Shown piece after piece: positions 12,201-23,300 of a stretch of DNA of 26,961 bases. Source of the DNA: Protostelium mycophagum. Its lineage: Eukaryota > Evosea > Variosea > Protosteliida > Protosteliaceae. Made by a program: the position numbers and the translations under genes. Each line of letters starts with the position of its first letter. Positions within the stretch are counted from its first letter, which is position 1. The stretch lies in contig MZNV01001660.1 of NCBI GenBank assembly GCA_002081555.1, positions 1 to 26,961 of the forward strand, given 5' to 3'. Below the pieces are notes generated by a model that saw nothing but the letters and a program-made list of their open reading frames with translations, was not told where the DNA came from and ran no database searches.

Positions 12201-14397
12201 CGATTTCTCCTTCTCTTGTCTTTCCTTCTCCTTTTTCTGCTTTTCCGCGTTTTCCTTCTCTATGATTTCTTTTTCTGCCTTTTCTCTCAGTGCGGTTTCG
12301 TCTTTGCGGTCCGGATTGTTTTTTTCCCGCGCGCGGGATTGCTGTGGGCTGTCGTCGCCTGTGTTGATCTGTCAGCCAACACGGACATCCTTTTTATTTA
12401 CGCGTATTGAGAAGATGGATCATTGTGGTCGCCTCCATTTAGTTTAAAACAAGCAGCAGAATCATCGAGGATGATGACGTCATTGATGACATCATGTTAT
12501 GAACAATGATGACATCATGTTGTACATTGATGGCATCATGCTTTACATTGATGACATTAAACAACATGTTGTCGACAATGATGACGTCATGTCGTACTTT
12601 GATGACATATGTTGTGGACAAATGATGAGAAGAATGAGATGCATCACCACGAGTTGGCCTTGCTATAGTCGGTCTCCGCCTCTTGTCCATCTGTATTCTT
12701 TATCAAAAATACCATTCCAAAAAGTCAGAATTTAGCAAATAAAAATAAATAAATTCATTTTTTTACGCGACAAAAACCTGTAACAATCGAAACTTCATGA
12801 AAAACTCGTGGAAATTTACCTGTGGTCTCGTTTTTGTGAGCGAAACCAACCTGCTCTCTCCTGAATGCAACTGTGCACAATTATTACAGTATGGTTTGTT
12901 GTCTATCAATGCAGAGTCGGAGTTAGAGCTAATTCTGTTGTTACAAACGGAGCAAGTGAAGCATCTGTCTTTGTCAATGTTTTTGGAAAAATAGTACTTG
13001 AAAGATTTTCTGTGAAAATTATTTTTGAACTAATTTAAATTATTTTTATATGGCAATAAGACGAGAAATCTACTAGAAAAATCAATAATTCTCTTCAGAT
13101 TTAGCATTTACACATCTTACAGTTGAAAGTGTAATCTGCAACGCTGCCTTCCACGCCGCTATAGGCAAAGTTCGCACTTGTATCAAAACGAAAATAAAAA
13201 CGTGAATTACTCTTTGTGGTATTCTTTTCTTAATAGCTCAACCGTTTCCGCATCACCCAGAGGCTTCCCACATTTTTCACACTCCGCGGTGTCTTGAATT
13301 TTCTGCGAAATTTGAATTTTTGCGCGGGAAAATAGTCTCAAGATCGTACTTCTGTACAATCGAGAATTTGAATTGTAGATGCGCAGTATTCAGATCTGCG
13401 ACATCTTATTGTGATATCGTCACCAGAAGGCTGCGCGGCTTTGCCGCCGGGTCAATATCTTTCCGATCGAGATTTTCCGAGGTTGAAGAACCGAGCCCGC
13501 GCCCGCCATTTTTTAAATTTTGAATTGTAGACTCACGCTGGCTCTTATCGTCTTGATATTCCTCATCTTCAGGTTCATCTGATTCAATGTGTCCTTTAGC
13601 TTCTGCTTGTTCTCTGCGACCTTCTCGCTCTTTGCCGCGGAGCTGAAAAGAGTCAGCGAATGTCTATACGCTTATAGAGGTTGTTGTGTTGTGATATGAT
13701 GGGATAAACCCTAACTTAATTAAATAAATATATGGAGCACTGCCTCACTTTTCTCTAAGTGTGGTGTTCTTGTCTGCGGTGATGCTGGCGACTCCTGAAC
13801 CCGGTTTCATTCCGTTGAAGCGATGGTAGTATTGTGACAAATAAGTGATGACAGAAAACATCTCAGGAACGGCCACACAAAGCATGTCATCGGCTTCTAA
13901 AAGTGCTGGAATACCTGTCATGTATCATTGATGGTACGACATGGATCGTGATGTTTTTGAATCAATACTTCCAGAATATTGACGAATTGATTCATTTAAA
14001 GACTTAATCATTTCATCTGAAGGACTGACCTATTGAGTCTCCGACAGAGAAAGCTAATGATAAATTGTGTTTGGCTTCTGATTTTCTTAGTTGGTCGAAA
14101 TTAAGAACACTCGGTCCTACAAAGATCAGATAAGAGTGCAGGTGTTGATCATCGCTGTTGTTGAAACTCGTGTATTTAATTTATTGTAGTTCGATCTTAT
14201 TATACCCACCCATGAACTTATGAATCAGGGCACAGAATGCGAGTCCATCTCTCCAGCTCATCGTGAAATCCTTCACCAATACATCCTTATAACCTGCCCA
14301 TATCTATCATCTTCGCCCAATCGATCCGAAAATGATCACCTGCTGTGTTGTTCTTACACCATATCAATAGAGCTTCCTTCCCTGTGGCTCTGCTCAT
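9229..14397 (-). CDS. MICAL-like protein: CH, LIM, charged helix, zinc ribbon, charged helix, PH, PH
   Basis: Probable cytoskeleton/membrane adaptor, 1013 aa, 21 exons (high-low): 14397-14340, 14293-14210, 14116-14030, 13914-13749, 13642-13537, 13302-13211, 12964-12820, 12690-12598, 12368-11739, 11582-11526, 11481-11356, 11266-10628, 10583-10546, 10481-10433, 10390-10219, 10168-10117, 10026-9989, 9946-9858, 9762-9652, 9605-9462, 9294-9229. All are GT-AG and in phase. The CH domain (1-110) is closest to MICAL/MICALL/EHBP1 (GKEALLIWCKNNTAGYKDV, SWRDGLAFCALIHKF, VITYLSQYYHRFNG). The LIM domain fits C-x2-C-x17-H-x2-C-x2-C-x2-C...C-x2-C across exons 6-7. Glu/Lys helix blocks (AEKEK, LEKEK, IAQEK units) flank a CVPC-x9-CKKC ribbon. 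PH domain 1 begins MEGYILLREEIGLLAKWKKRW and PH domain 2 begins GVLKHKQRFGWKDRFVEL. Known MICAL-like proteins end in a bMERB coiled coil instead of PH domains. Domain calls are strong; membership of all exons in one gene is inferred from uninterrupted phase. Confidence 0.88.
10685..11225 (-). repeat. Coding repeat, Glu/Lys-rich helix block 2
   Basis: Degenerate 15-base coding units (LEKEK, IAQEK, RILKEK) within exon 12 of the MICAL-like gene. The even alternation of acidic and basic residues predicts a long single alpha-helix. The antisense strand reads as Ser/Phe/Leu-rich open frames, which are shadows. Confidence 0.85.
11745..12300 (-). repeat. Coding repeat, Glu/Lys-rich helix block 1
   Basis: About 35 near-identical AEKEK-type units with interspersed DRILKEK in exon 9 of the MICAL-like gene. 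The near-identity of units at DNA level suggests recent slippage or unequal exchange, so length may vary between individuals. Confidence 0.85.
12470..12615. repeat. Intronic degenerate repeat of TGATGACATCATG-type units
   Basis: Six to seven diverged units of about 20 bases (pattern GATGACATCATGTTGTACATT) lie in the intron between exons 8 and 9 of the MICAL-like gene. Two of them are exact TGACGTCA palindromes (12475, 12582) and the others are one-base variants. The array may extend a little into exon 8, whose donor choice (12598) is the least certain in the gene. Confidence 0.7.
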
Positions 14398-15517
14398 TCT
14401 GATTTCGGGTTGTGAAAAAAACAAACAAAAAAACTAGAGGAAATGTGTCAACCAACTGTCGTGGTGACGTCAACTGATTTGATGGTTTACATCAGTTTCA
14501 GTCTCAGAACAGCTGATTCTGTCGCATGTTCTCTCCCAAAGAGATGGGTCCACCAAAGTGTATTTGTCTTCCAACTTCAAGGCTATAATACACCATCGCT
14601 TGCCGAGCAGCCACAAAATAAATCACTTTGATTGGGCTTCACACGATTTCCACCAGATATTATTAAGAAGGAAAAAAAAAAACCGGTTTTTGTAAAAAAT
14701 CCAAATTGCTTCTTATAAAAACCCGTTGTGGGGATGAAGATACTTTCAAGCTGCAATCCAAAATAGGCAAAAAACACCCAAGGCCACTGCAATTTCTGAC
14801 AACAGCCCGCGGTAACTGATTGGTGGGGTGCTGGGATTTGAGCCCATGCAGTGCCCTATACTCCTTCAGCTTTATAAAGGAATGTTCAACTCTCTCCTTG
14901 CGAGCCGCAGTGTCGCATCCACAATCACCGCTTTGGGGCCTGCTGACATCCATTTTTGGCAAAGCTTGCATATCACTCAGTTTTCTCTGAACTTCGCAAA
15001 AAATGATTTAAGAAGGGCACCGTCTCAAGCTCCCAGGCTGAGGGAAAGGATATCAAGTAGATAGCTACCAAACGGGGAGTCCAACCGTCACAGCAAAAAG
15101 TACACCACCCCTTGTGTCAGTGTCACGGTGGCAACATTAAAAATTCGTTGGTTGGTGCTGTGAAACATGTCATAATCTGACACATGATAATTTGAGGGAG
15201 AGATTTCCAAGAATTAATAGTATTATATGACACCTCGGATAATTATTGACAAAGGAACTTTACTCTCTAACGGTACGCGGTAATATCTCGTGGTTACTCG
15301 TCAATTAACGTGATTTTACAGGCATCCCAAAGGTCCCACCGCTTCCACCAACACCAAAAAAACCACTCCATGGACTTACATCTGCTGTAATCGGAGTGAT
15401 ATCGCAGAGATTTCCGACGTATTCCCCTCTTAACGAGAAGTGCAGGGTAACACGGAGACAACATCTGTCCCTATGTTTGAGAAGAGATAACCACCATTTT
15501 CAAAATATCCAACGGAC
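14398..15517. other. Intergenic region with weak coding signals
   Basis: No gene is firmly supported in this 1.1 kb. The upstream flank of the MICAL-like gene has a TGACGTCA at 14465, 68 bases before its ATG, a possible CREB/ATF site. A minus-strand open frame (about 14990-14780) and a plus-strand stretch behind a good acceptor (about 15322-15440, Pro-rich, reading GIPKVPPLPPTPKKP) are open but have no recognisable homology or convincing partner exons. The latter could be an upstream exon of the next gene. Confidence 0.4.
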
Positions 15518-16294
15518 ATGGACACAGTTTGCAACCATTCCTCTTACCCCTTCGACCTGTTTTTACTGAACAGCGACTTGCTTTTTGTGGAGAAGCTATG
15601 TCAGTACGTCGACCTCATCGAGCCCCCTGCTGACCTCGGGTTCTGGACGGACGACTTCATCAACTGGGAAATTGTAAAGTCAGAATCACCAATCAACAGC
15701 CCACCAAGAACTTCGCCGCCAGCGACTCCGCCAACCATCTCTGACGCGATACAAACTAAAAAAAGAACGGCTGATGTCGCCTTCCAGCATGACAAAGTCT
15801 CAGAATCGACACAGTCACCGGTCACTGCAAACCTCCTGAAGCCTCTGAACGAGAAGCAGAGAAAGTCTTACGACGATGAGACAAGATACCTCACACCGAA
15901 ACCCGTAATTATGGTGGGATTGATTGAAACAAATCACCCATCGTCTAAACGTAACAGACGAATTCTTCGCGCGTGTCGAGTGGAATCGTGACCGTAGAGC
16001 TGGTAGATGAAGACAAGAACGAACTGACCGGGGATGACATCAGATTATGCTTCAGTGGAGGTTCTCAGTTTCTGATTGATGGAAAGACCGGTAGAACTGA
16101 GCAGATGAAGATTAGTGTAAGTGTTGGCACTTTGAAGAGAGATGTCTGACGTCATTTAGATCTCAGGAACGAGGGGAGGAAGCTTTCGTCTCAAATTTAT
16201 CGTGGTGTGCGTCTCTCCCGCAGGAGAAGCAAGAGAGGAATGCATCTACAGCAACGTGTTTAGAGTCGGAGCAGCCAAAAGGCAAAGAACGTAA
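15518..16294 (+). CDS. Unrecognised nuclear-type protein with beta-rich C-terminal domain
   Basis: Three exons (15518-15913, 15958-16116, 16160-16294) with GT-AG introns of 44 and 43 bases in phase give 229 aa. The first third is acidic and aromatic. A Pro/Ser/Thr linker (NSPPRTSPPATPP) follows. The last about 100 residues (from KPVIMTNSSRVSSGIVTVELVD to FRLKFIVVCVSPAGEA) alternate hydrophobic and polar residues as in an Ig-like beta-sandwich. The chain ends with a basic AAKRQRT tail that could be a nuclear localisation signal. The layout resembles a transcription factor with an activation region and an immunoglobulin-fold DNA-binding domain, but I cannot assign a family. The second intron carries TGACGTCA. 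AATAAA follows the stop by 45 bases, which supports this end rather than splicing onward. Confidence 0.65.
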
Positions 16295-16338
16295 CTCACA
16301 TCGAGTTCAATGTAAAAATGTACATAACAGATCGAGAC

Positions 16339-16344
16339 AATAAA
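16339..16344 (+). terminator. Polyadenylation signal of the 15518-16294 gene
   Basis: AATAAA lies 45 bases after the stop codon. A second AATAAA occurs near 16519 in the otherwise gene-free stretch 16295-16611, which shows nothing else I can identify. Confidence 0.5.
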
Positions 16345-16611
16345 AAGCACCTCTCTCTTTTAATCATTTATCAAACATTACTCGCAACCAAGAGATTTGT
16401 CAATGTCATACAAGAACCCCAATGCCTCCATACTCCCCCCTGCCTATCCCAGGGGTCAGACCCAATTCCCACACGGTCCCCACACCGACACACAGTGTCT
16501 TCCTGACTTTGGTGACGCAATAAAGAACCGCCTCACATTGGAAACACCACCAAAATTCTGACAACATCATTCAAAGGGGAGGAGAGCAACACACAAACAC
16601 ACGACACAAAC

Positions 16612-17615
16612 ATGCAACCGAAGCGCCCAACTGATTCACAGCAGTGGTATTTAGAAACCGCTCCTTGCATCACGATGATGGAGGTACAATCATGCGTCTA
16701 AAAAATCCGAGCTGATCGCTGAAGGTGCTCCCAAGGATGAGAACATGGCTGGAATATAATTCACAACGATTGGTAAATTTCGAGAAGCCAATGAGCACCC
16801 TGACTTCCTTCGAAATGGTACGACGTAGAATGATAAACATCAGATTCTGAATGCAACAGCTGTCCATCGTGGACACAGTCTGCTCTTGCGTCGCGTCCAT
16901 CTACAACCAAGTAAGAGTACCTTTGAAGGCGGCATCTGATTCATCACAGAAAAGAAAACTCGAGTCAGGTGCACCAGAAGACAACATCAATCGCCGAAAG
17001 ATCGAAAAGTTCCAACGCATCGTGAAGGTAAACATCAGAGACATCTGCACAACATTCTGATTTCAACACAGAAGCATCCGAGAGAGCGCCTTTTGCCATT
17101 TTTAGAACATCTTGTGCAGGAGGGTAAAGAAAGAGAAGCCTATGAGGTGAGTAATCATTCTTCAATGAGCTGGAGTAATCTAACAGATGCAGTTGTTGCA
17201 ATTGATCTACTGCATCGGAAATCTCCGGAAAAAGTCAAAGCCCGCGTCCAAAGGTATTTAAAATTCGAAAATAAACTGACATATTCCAGCCAAAAAAACA
17301 AAGACACCCACACAAGAAGGAAAGTCTCAAAACACCAAAGTATGTTCCTTCCCACCAGCTGTCATAGTGACAAAGATCAACCCTCCGTCCCTCCCCTCTG
17401 TACATAATATCCCCCCCTCCCCCCCGCCGCAATCCCCCCTGTCTATATACCCGTCGCAATCCGATGAGACCTCGCTCATGATGGAAGTAATGAGGCTGAG
17501 ATGTGAATTGTTCAGAGAAGCACAGAAGCTGGCATGTTACCAACAGCATCACATGTTGCAGAGGGCTCATATCCAACAATCCGACATGATGATGAAGAGC
17601 ACACCTCTTAATTGA
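16612..17615 (+). CDS. Unrecognised basic helical protein with Pro-rich linker and C-terminal coiled segment
   Basis: Exons: 16612-16683, possibly 16788-16817, then 16860-16910, 16950-17027, 17072-17146, 17187-17253, 17290-17615. Introns from 36 to 44 bases are all GT-AG and phase-consistent; the protein is about 222-232 aa. The N-terminal half is helical and charged (KRKLESGAPEDNINRRKIEKFQRIV, LLPFLEHLVQEGKEREAYEMQLLQLIY). A Lys-rich stretch follows, then a Pro-rich linker (PPSPPPQSP), and a C-terminal Gln/Met-rich helix (MMEVMRLRCELFREAQKL). I recognise no family. The basic and proline-rich character plus the terminal helix hint at a nuclear or scaffold protein, which is only a guess. The start ATG is the first in frame. 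AATAAA lies at 17745. Confidence 0.6.
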
Positions 17616-17744
17616 ACATAAAGTACATACCGTTGAGATATCAAAGTGAATGATGGAGATATGTTCTATTATGAATTTATTGTTTACATTATGAGCTGCT
17701 TCTATCAGATTTGTTACATCAAAGTGATATCTTTCAAATCATTG

Positions 17745-17750
17745 AATAAA
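17745..17750 (+). terminator. Polyadenylation signal of the 16612-17615 gene
   Basis: AATAAA lies 130 bases after the TGA. It sits 30 bases before the convergent stop of the saposin-like gene. Confidence 0.5.
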
Positions 17751-17780
17751 AGTTCGTTTCGTTTGTAATTGATGATTTCA

Positions 17781-18170
17781 TCACCTCGCGATCTCTTCTA
17801 CGAAGGGAAATGGGACAGGCGGGCGAGCTGGGCAGAGATGGACAGCAACGCATACTTGAGGATCCGCATTCTTCAAAAATAGGGTCAGAAAGACAGAGAC
17901 GATCTGCTCGCACTGGATATCATCAGTTCCGCCATCGATTATGTCAGAATGAATTACATATTATGAATACACACTAACATCACTTACGAAATCATAGTGA
18001 ATGGTGGTCTGACAGAATTGGTCAAGCCTGTTCTTTAGTTCTTTGTAATTCTCCGCTTTATTTTCTTCCACAATCTGGACAAGGCTTTCACACATCTTGC
18101 AGGTGTCTACCGCATTGACAATCTGCAGAGTGAATATAAAGAGGAGGAGTGCTGGTAAAATGATCTTCAT
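17781..18170 (-). CDS. Saposin-like (SapB-type) secreted protein
   Basis: Two exons (18170-17988 and 17912-17781) give 104 aa. Residues 1-20 form a signal peptide (MKIILPALLLFIFTLQIVNA). The mature part has the six-cysteine saposin B pattern: CKMC, then FC about 30 residues on, then CEQIVSVFLTLFL and the C-terminal PQVCVAVHLC. Saposin-fold proteins bind or perturb lipids, acting as lysosomal sphingolipid activators in animals or as pore-formers in amoebae; which role applies cannot be told. The only adequate acceptor in frame is the AG before TGC at 17912, and using it gives the correct cysteine spacing. The downstream tail (PARPPVPFPF) is short and unstructured. The gene is divergent from the unresolved gene at 18222, with 51 bases between the start codons. 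Confidence 0.85.
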
Positions 18171-18221
18171 GAGGTGGGTGCTGGTTTTAACGAGTGAAAA
18201 ATCGTGGGTAGCGGAGAAATA

Positions 18222-18674
18222 ATGTTCCGCTTGACACATTCCCTCCCTCTCGTTGTAGATCCAAGTTTCTCGAGAAATATTTCAGCTTGTCGAAGTACCA
18301 AAAGAACTACTGGAGAGATCACTTTGAACATTGACATCCCGAAAGATGAAAACACAAAAGCAGATCTGGAGATCCAGCTCAAAGACAAGTTCTAAAATAC
18401 ATAATTAATAATCGGGTCTTTCCCTGCTTAGAGGGACGTGCTCCGAGAAGGCCCTGGACTATAGAGGAAGAGTCAAATTTCTTTGTTCACTGGGACAATC
18501 ATTTAGTTGTAGAAGTCCTTCAGAATTTCAGAAGAAGAATGGAGGAGATGAATTACGTAAGTCCACATCACGATGTTGAAGATTGTCTCTCCTCATTTTT
18601 TTTCAAGGCCGATCAGCCCACTCAGACCTTCTTTATTTTCTGCAAACCGTCGCTTTTTATCAGTTGTACCAGAC

Positions 18675-18678
<4 letters not shown>
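18222..18678 (+). CDS. Small gene of unresolved frame upstream of UMP-CMP kinase
   Basis: A plus-strand unit begins with ATG at 18222, only 51 bases from the divergent saposin-like start. Its N-terminus (MFRLTHSLPLVVDPSFSRNISACRSTKRTTGEI) is basic and Ser-rich like a mitochondrial presequence. It continues NIDIPKDENTKADLEIQLKDK. A 43-base intron and a second (about 18561-18607, ending at a long pyrimidine tract) can be drawn. The frame that stays in phase ends LLYFLQTVAFYQLYQT and stops at TGA 18676-18678, overlapping the kinase ATG as ATGA. Other frames of the middle exon are also open, so the exact protein is unsure, and part of this could instead be kinase 5' UTR. No family is recognised. 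Confidence 0.35.
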
Positions 18679-19498
<820 letters not shown>

Positions 19499-19660
19499 AA
19501 CATAAATAGACACAGACATAATGTCACTGATGAACAATGGAAAAATATTTGCGATGAAACTGGTCGAATTTGGGCTGTGTCGAAATTGATTTTGGTTCTT
19601 TACCTGGTCAGAGAGGGTCGCAAAATAACGGGAAATGCCTTATCTATTTTTAAAATGACA

Positions 19661-20338
19661 AGACTCGAGTCAGTGGATCATTCCTGCAGACTACAACTCG
19701 TTTCGACAACCCAAACTCAAGTTGGAATTTCACATTGTACAACATCAGTGATGTCATCACAAGCATTGAAAATCAGGGTATGAAATGTTGTTGTATATTA
19801 TCTCACTTATTTATGGCAACTGGTGACATGTGTTATGAATACATTCATCATTATTAATTAAATTATATGGAGATGAATGCTGCTGCTATTTTTGACAGGA
19901 TCTGCAATTTCAACCCTATAGTTTTGGAATATATTTTGAAAACTATAGAATATTAATATCGATACGATTTTTGAGGGTGACTATTGATATTACCATAACC
20001 ACATTCATCTTCCAGAAGGAACATAATTTTACAACACACCAACAAAACCAATACCATGAGCCAAGTCACCACCATGAGCTTCAAACCCAAAGAAAACAGC
20101 GACACCCAGGTTATGTACAGTATGTCAATGAACTCTATCGTCGGTGCTCCTTGGTTAGAACAGTTGGAAGGAGCCCAACAAATGGAGATTCCTTGAGCAC
20201 AAGTCGAAACGCCACCGCGTTCCTCAAGGCGGAAAAGGAGGCAGAGCCTACTCACTCAAAATTTTATTCCAAAGAGACAATCATTCAATTAGGCCTGAAT
20301 GGTTTGATATTGTCCCAGTAATGGAGGAGACAGAATAA
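19661..20338 (+). CDS. Unrecognised gene, 3' exons
   Basis: Three plus-strand blocks join in phase: about 19661-19777 (reading TTRFDNPNSSWNFTLYNISD, with N-glycosylation-type sequons), 20079-20119 (ASNPKKTATPRLCT) and 20159-20338 (NSWKEPNKWRFLEHKSKRHR to FDIVPVMEETE, stop TAA 20336-20338). The last intron (GTATGT to GGTTAG, 39 bases) is a strong match to others in the window. The acceptor of the middle block is poor. AATAAA overlaps the stop codon. The gene converges on SMC1, leaving 54 bases. I could not find a convincing start; a short hydrophobic stretch near 19585 might encode a signal peptide in another exon. Family unknown. Confidence 0.4.
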
Positions 20339-20392
20339 AATCTAGAAAAAATTCTTTTCTTAATAATATTCCAAAAGAAATCTTATTTACAT

Positions 20393-23300
20393 TTATTTCG
20401 AGTTATCTGGATATTCTGACAGGTCCAAAGTGAGTGTTTTGGACGTGAAGTTTCCTTGGTCTTTGTAGATTCCGACCAGCGCGTCCGCTTTGGAATAAAA
20501 TTGGTCTTTTAGTGAGATGACGATGCATTGTAGATCCCCGGATGCGGATCTTTCCTTGATGTAATTCGCCACATTTGCGACATTTCCGGAATCGAGCGCG
20601 GCGTCGACCTAGAAAATTTCAGTTCCGTTCGGAAAAAATCGATTCGAAAAAATCTGACCTCATCCAGAATGAAGAAAGGTGAAGGCCGGAACTGATGAAT
20701 GGAAAACAGCAGTGCCAAAGCGGCGACCGTTTTTTCTCCACCGGATAACTGTTCCATATCACGGAACCTCTTTGAGGGCGGGATGGCATTGAATTTGATT
20801 CCGTCCAAATATGGCTCCTCCAGGTTTTCCAAGGTGAGATAGGCACGGGAAGACACGGACTGAGTGATTCCTTTGTACACACCATCTGCTATTTTTAGAA
20901 CTCTTTTGAAGAAAATTCTTTCGAAAATTATCCAAAGACTTGAAAAATCTGAAAATCAAAATCAAATTTTACGCACCGATAGCCTTGGAAATGGCGTTGA
21001 AAGCCTTCATGAATCTCTGGTATCTCTTCTGTTTTATCTTGTTAAAACTCTCTTGGATCTGCTTGTGGTTTGACCGCACGTCCTCAAACTCTAAATTGAT
21101 ATTGTTCAAACGCTCCTTCACTTGCTCGAATTTGTCCAAGGCTTTCATGTTGGGCGACAGCTTTTCAATTTCTGCGGTGAGGTTCTGGATGGGCACGATG
21201 AAATTCTTCTCGTTGTAGTCGTCGTATTGCCGCTTGACTTTGATGCGGTTTATCTTGGGGAAGGCGATCTACAACGGTTCATTTTCTGTTCGGAAAATCG
21301 GGTAATCTCACCTTGTCAACAAAAGTCTGATCGGCGTTATAAGCCGCACTGGCGCTGGGCTCGTCTTCGACTCTTGCAGAATCTTCTTCTGAACTTTCTT
21401 CCGAACTCTCAGAGTTTGCTTCTCCGTCCTCTTCCGGGTCTCTTGTGGCCTTTCGCTTTTGCCCCTTTGTTCTCAACTGCAGAATTTTAATTTTTTTGTA
21501 AAGATGTTTCAACTCTTCGTGAAAAATCTTCATGTAACGTATTTACCTCCATCTGGTCGAGTCTAATCTTCTCTATGATGTTGTGCCTCTTGCTTCTGTC
21601 TTGCTCCAGAGCGGAGTCCAAAGCGTTGATTTGTCTCTCGAGCTTGGTGATGTCGTTGGTGATGTTGTTAGACGCCATCCTCAATTTCTTGATCTCATTG
21701 TTGCCTTCCTCGATTTCCTTCTTGACTTCGGCTTGGTTCTCGCGCAGCTTCTCGAGCTCCTTCTCCGCTTTTTCGTCTTTCTGCCATTTTGTCAGATGGT
21801 GAGTCATCAAGGAGGTTTTCATATCGTCTTTTGCGGCAGTTGCCTGATATTTTGCGGAGACGCGCTTCGCACAGAGGTGTAGATGGAAATAAGTGTCACC
21901 TTGCTCAGTTCTTTGAATCTGGCATCGATTTGAGCCTTCTTCTCTTCGTCCTCTGCGATGGCGTCCTTCACCTTCTTCTTCACTGCACTGAGATCTCTCT
22001 TCTCCTCAAATTCCACCCTAAGATGATCAGATTCTGTAAAGTTTTCGCCGTGCTTGTGGCGTGGTGATGAAGGGACTCACTGGTCTTGAAGCCTGGCAAT
22101 CTGTCCTCCAAACTCGACCTTTCGGTTGCTCCTCTCTTGTGCGACCTGAGATTGCCTCAGAGATATTCATTTATCTTTCGGTATGACTGTGGTGAAGAAT
22201 TTATTGTGGTAAATCTTCACCTTCAAACTCGTCTCTTCGTATTCTCTGATGTCGTCAACACCCACAGTGCTGCAGAAATCGGAAAAGATCTCGTCTTCAG
22301 TCTCGTGGATCTGCTTAGACACTTCTTCGATCTCTTCTTCTGTTGTTTGTATGGCGGTGTTCAACTGCACTCGTCAATACGTTTTAGGAGGCTATCTCGA
22401 TGATACTTACGGCCTTGATCTGCTTGTCGATATCGTTTATGACCTTCTTAAAGTCCTTAATGTACTGCTGATTCTCGCTGATCTTTCCGTTGGTTACACC
22501 CTGCATTACTATCAGAGACGTTGTAATTTTGAAAATATTGAATTGTGTAGCTCTTCCACAATACAAGAGTGAAAAACACATACCATATCCAAGTCGGCGT
22601 ATCTAAGACGGTTGTCTAAGGCACTAATCTGTGACTTGTATTGTTGCTCCAAGTCGACGGAGCGAAGTCCTCTGCCGATTTCGGAAAGTTCTCGCATGTA
22701 GCCCTCTCTCTTCTTCTTGAGCTCTACGTTCTTCAGCTTTCTGCTCTCACATTATATACTTCACCACAATCGCGATTTTACCGCTTAATCATGTTATGCG
22801 GCTCTGCCGCTTTCTGGATTAATATAAAATCCAAATATTACAGAGAATATGCAAGAAGAATGACTCCTAATTTGCACTGACCATCTACCCTGCGGTCGTC
22901 CCAAACGTTTGCTCTGGTGTTCTTTCCGTTAGATGTCATGAGACCAGATCTCGCAATAGAGACTCCTCCCACGGTGACGACCTGGACGTTGTCAGACAAG
23001 ATGGAGACTTTTTGATATTGCCGAAATCAAATGTTAGCTGGTAAAATCACCTTTCTTCTCTCTGGACCGTCGTACGCCAATTTTCTGGCCTGGTCCAGTG
23101 TGTCACAAACAAGCGTATTTCCGATGACGTACAAGATAGCCTTTTGGAACATGGGGTCATAGTTGATCACGTCGACTACTGGTTTCACATTGTGTCCCAG
23201 CTTTCTGTAGGCGTCGGTGACTTCACTACATCTGATGTCATCAAGAGGAATGAAGGTGCAAACACCAGCTCTCTGTTCTCTCAGATACTACATAAAATTC

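Noticed and set aside
10690-12300. CRISPR-like regular repeats
   Set aside because: Units are contiguous, coding, and have no spacers; the genome is eukaryotic.
11689-12447. Long plus-strand open frame rich in Ser/Phe/Ala
   Set aside because: It is the antisense of the Glu/Lys repeat exon; low-complexity coding strands commonly leave open antisense frames.
13085-13200. Short CKMCKC-ending exon as part of the LIM domain
   Set aside because: Splicing exon 6 directly to exon 7 gives the exact LIM spacing H-x2-C-x2-C, while including this piece breaks it; it lies inside the intron.
14820-14870. tRNA-like box (GGGATTTGAGCCC) near 14837
   Set aside because: No matching acceptor stem, D arm or anticodon arm can be drawn around it.
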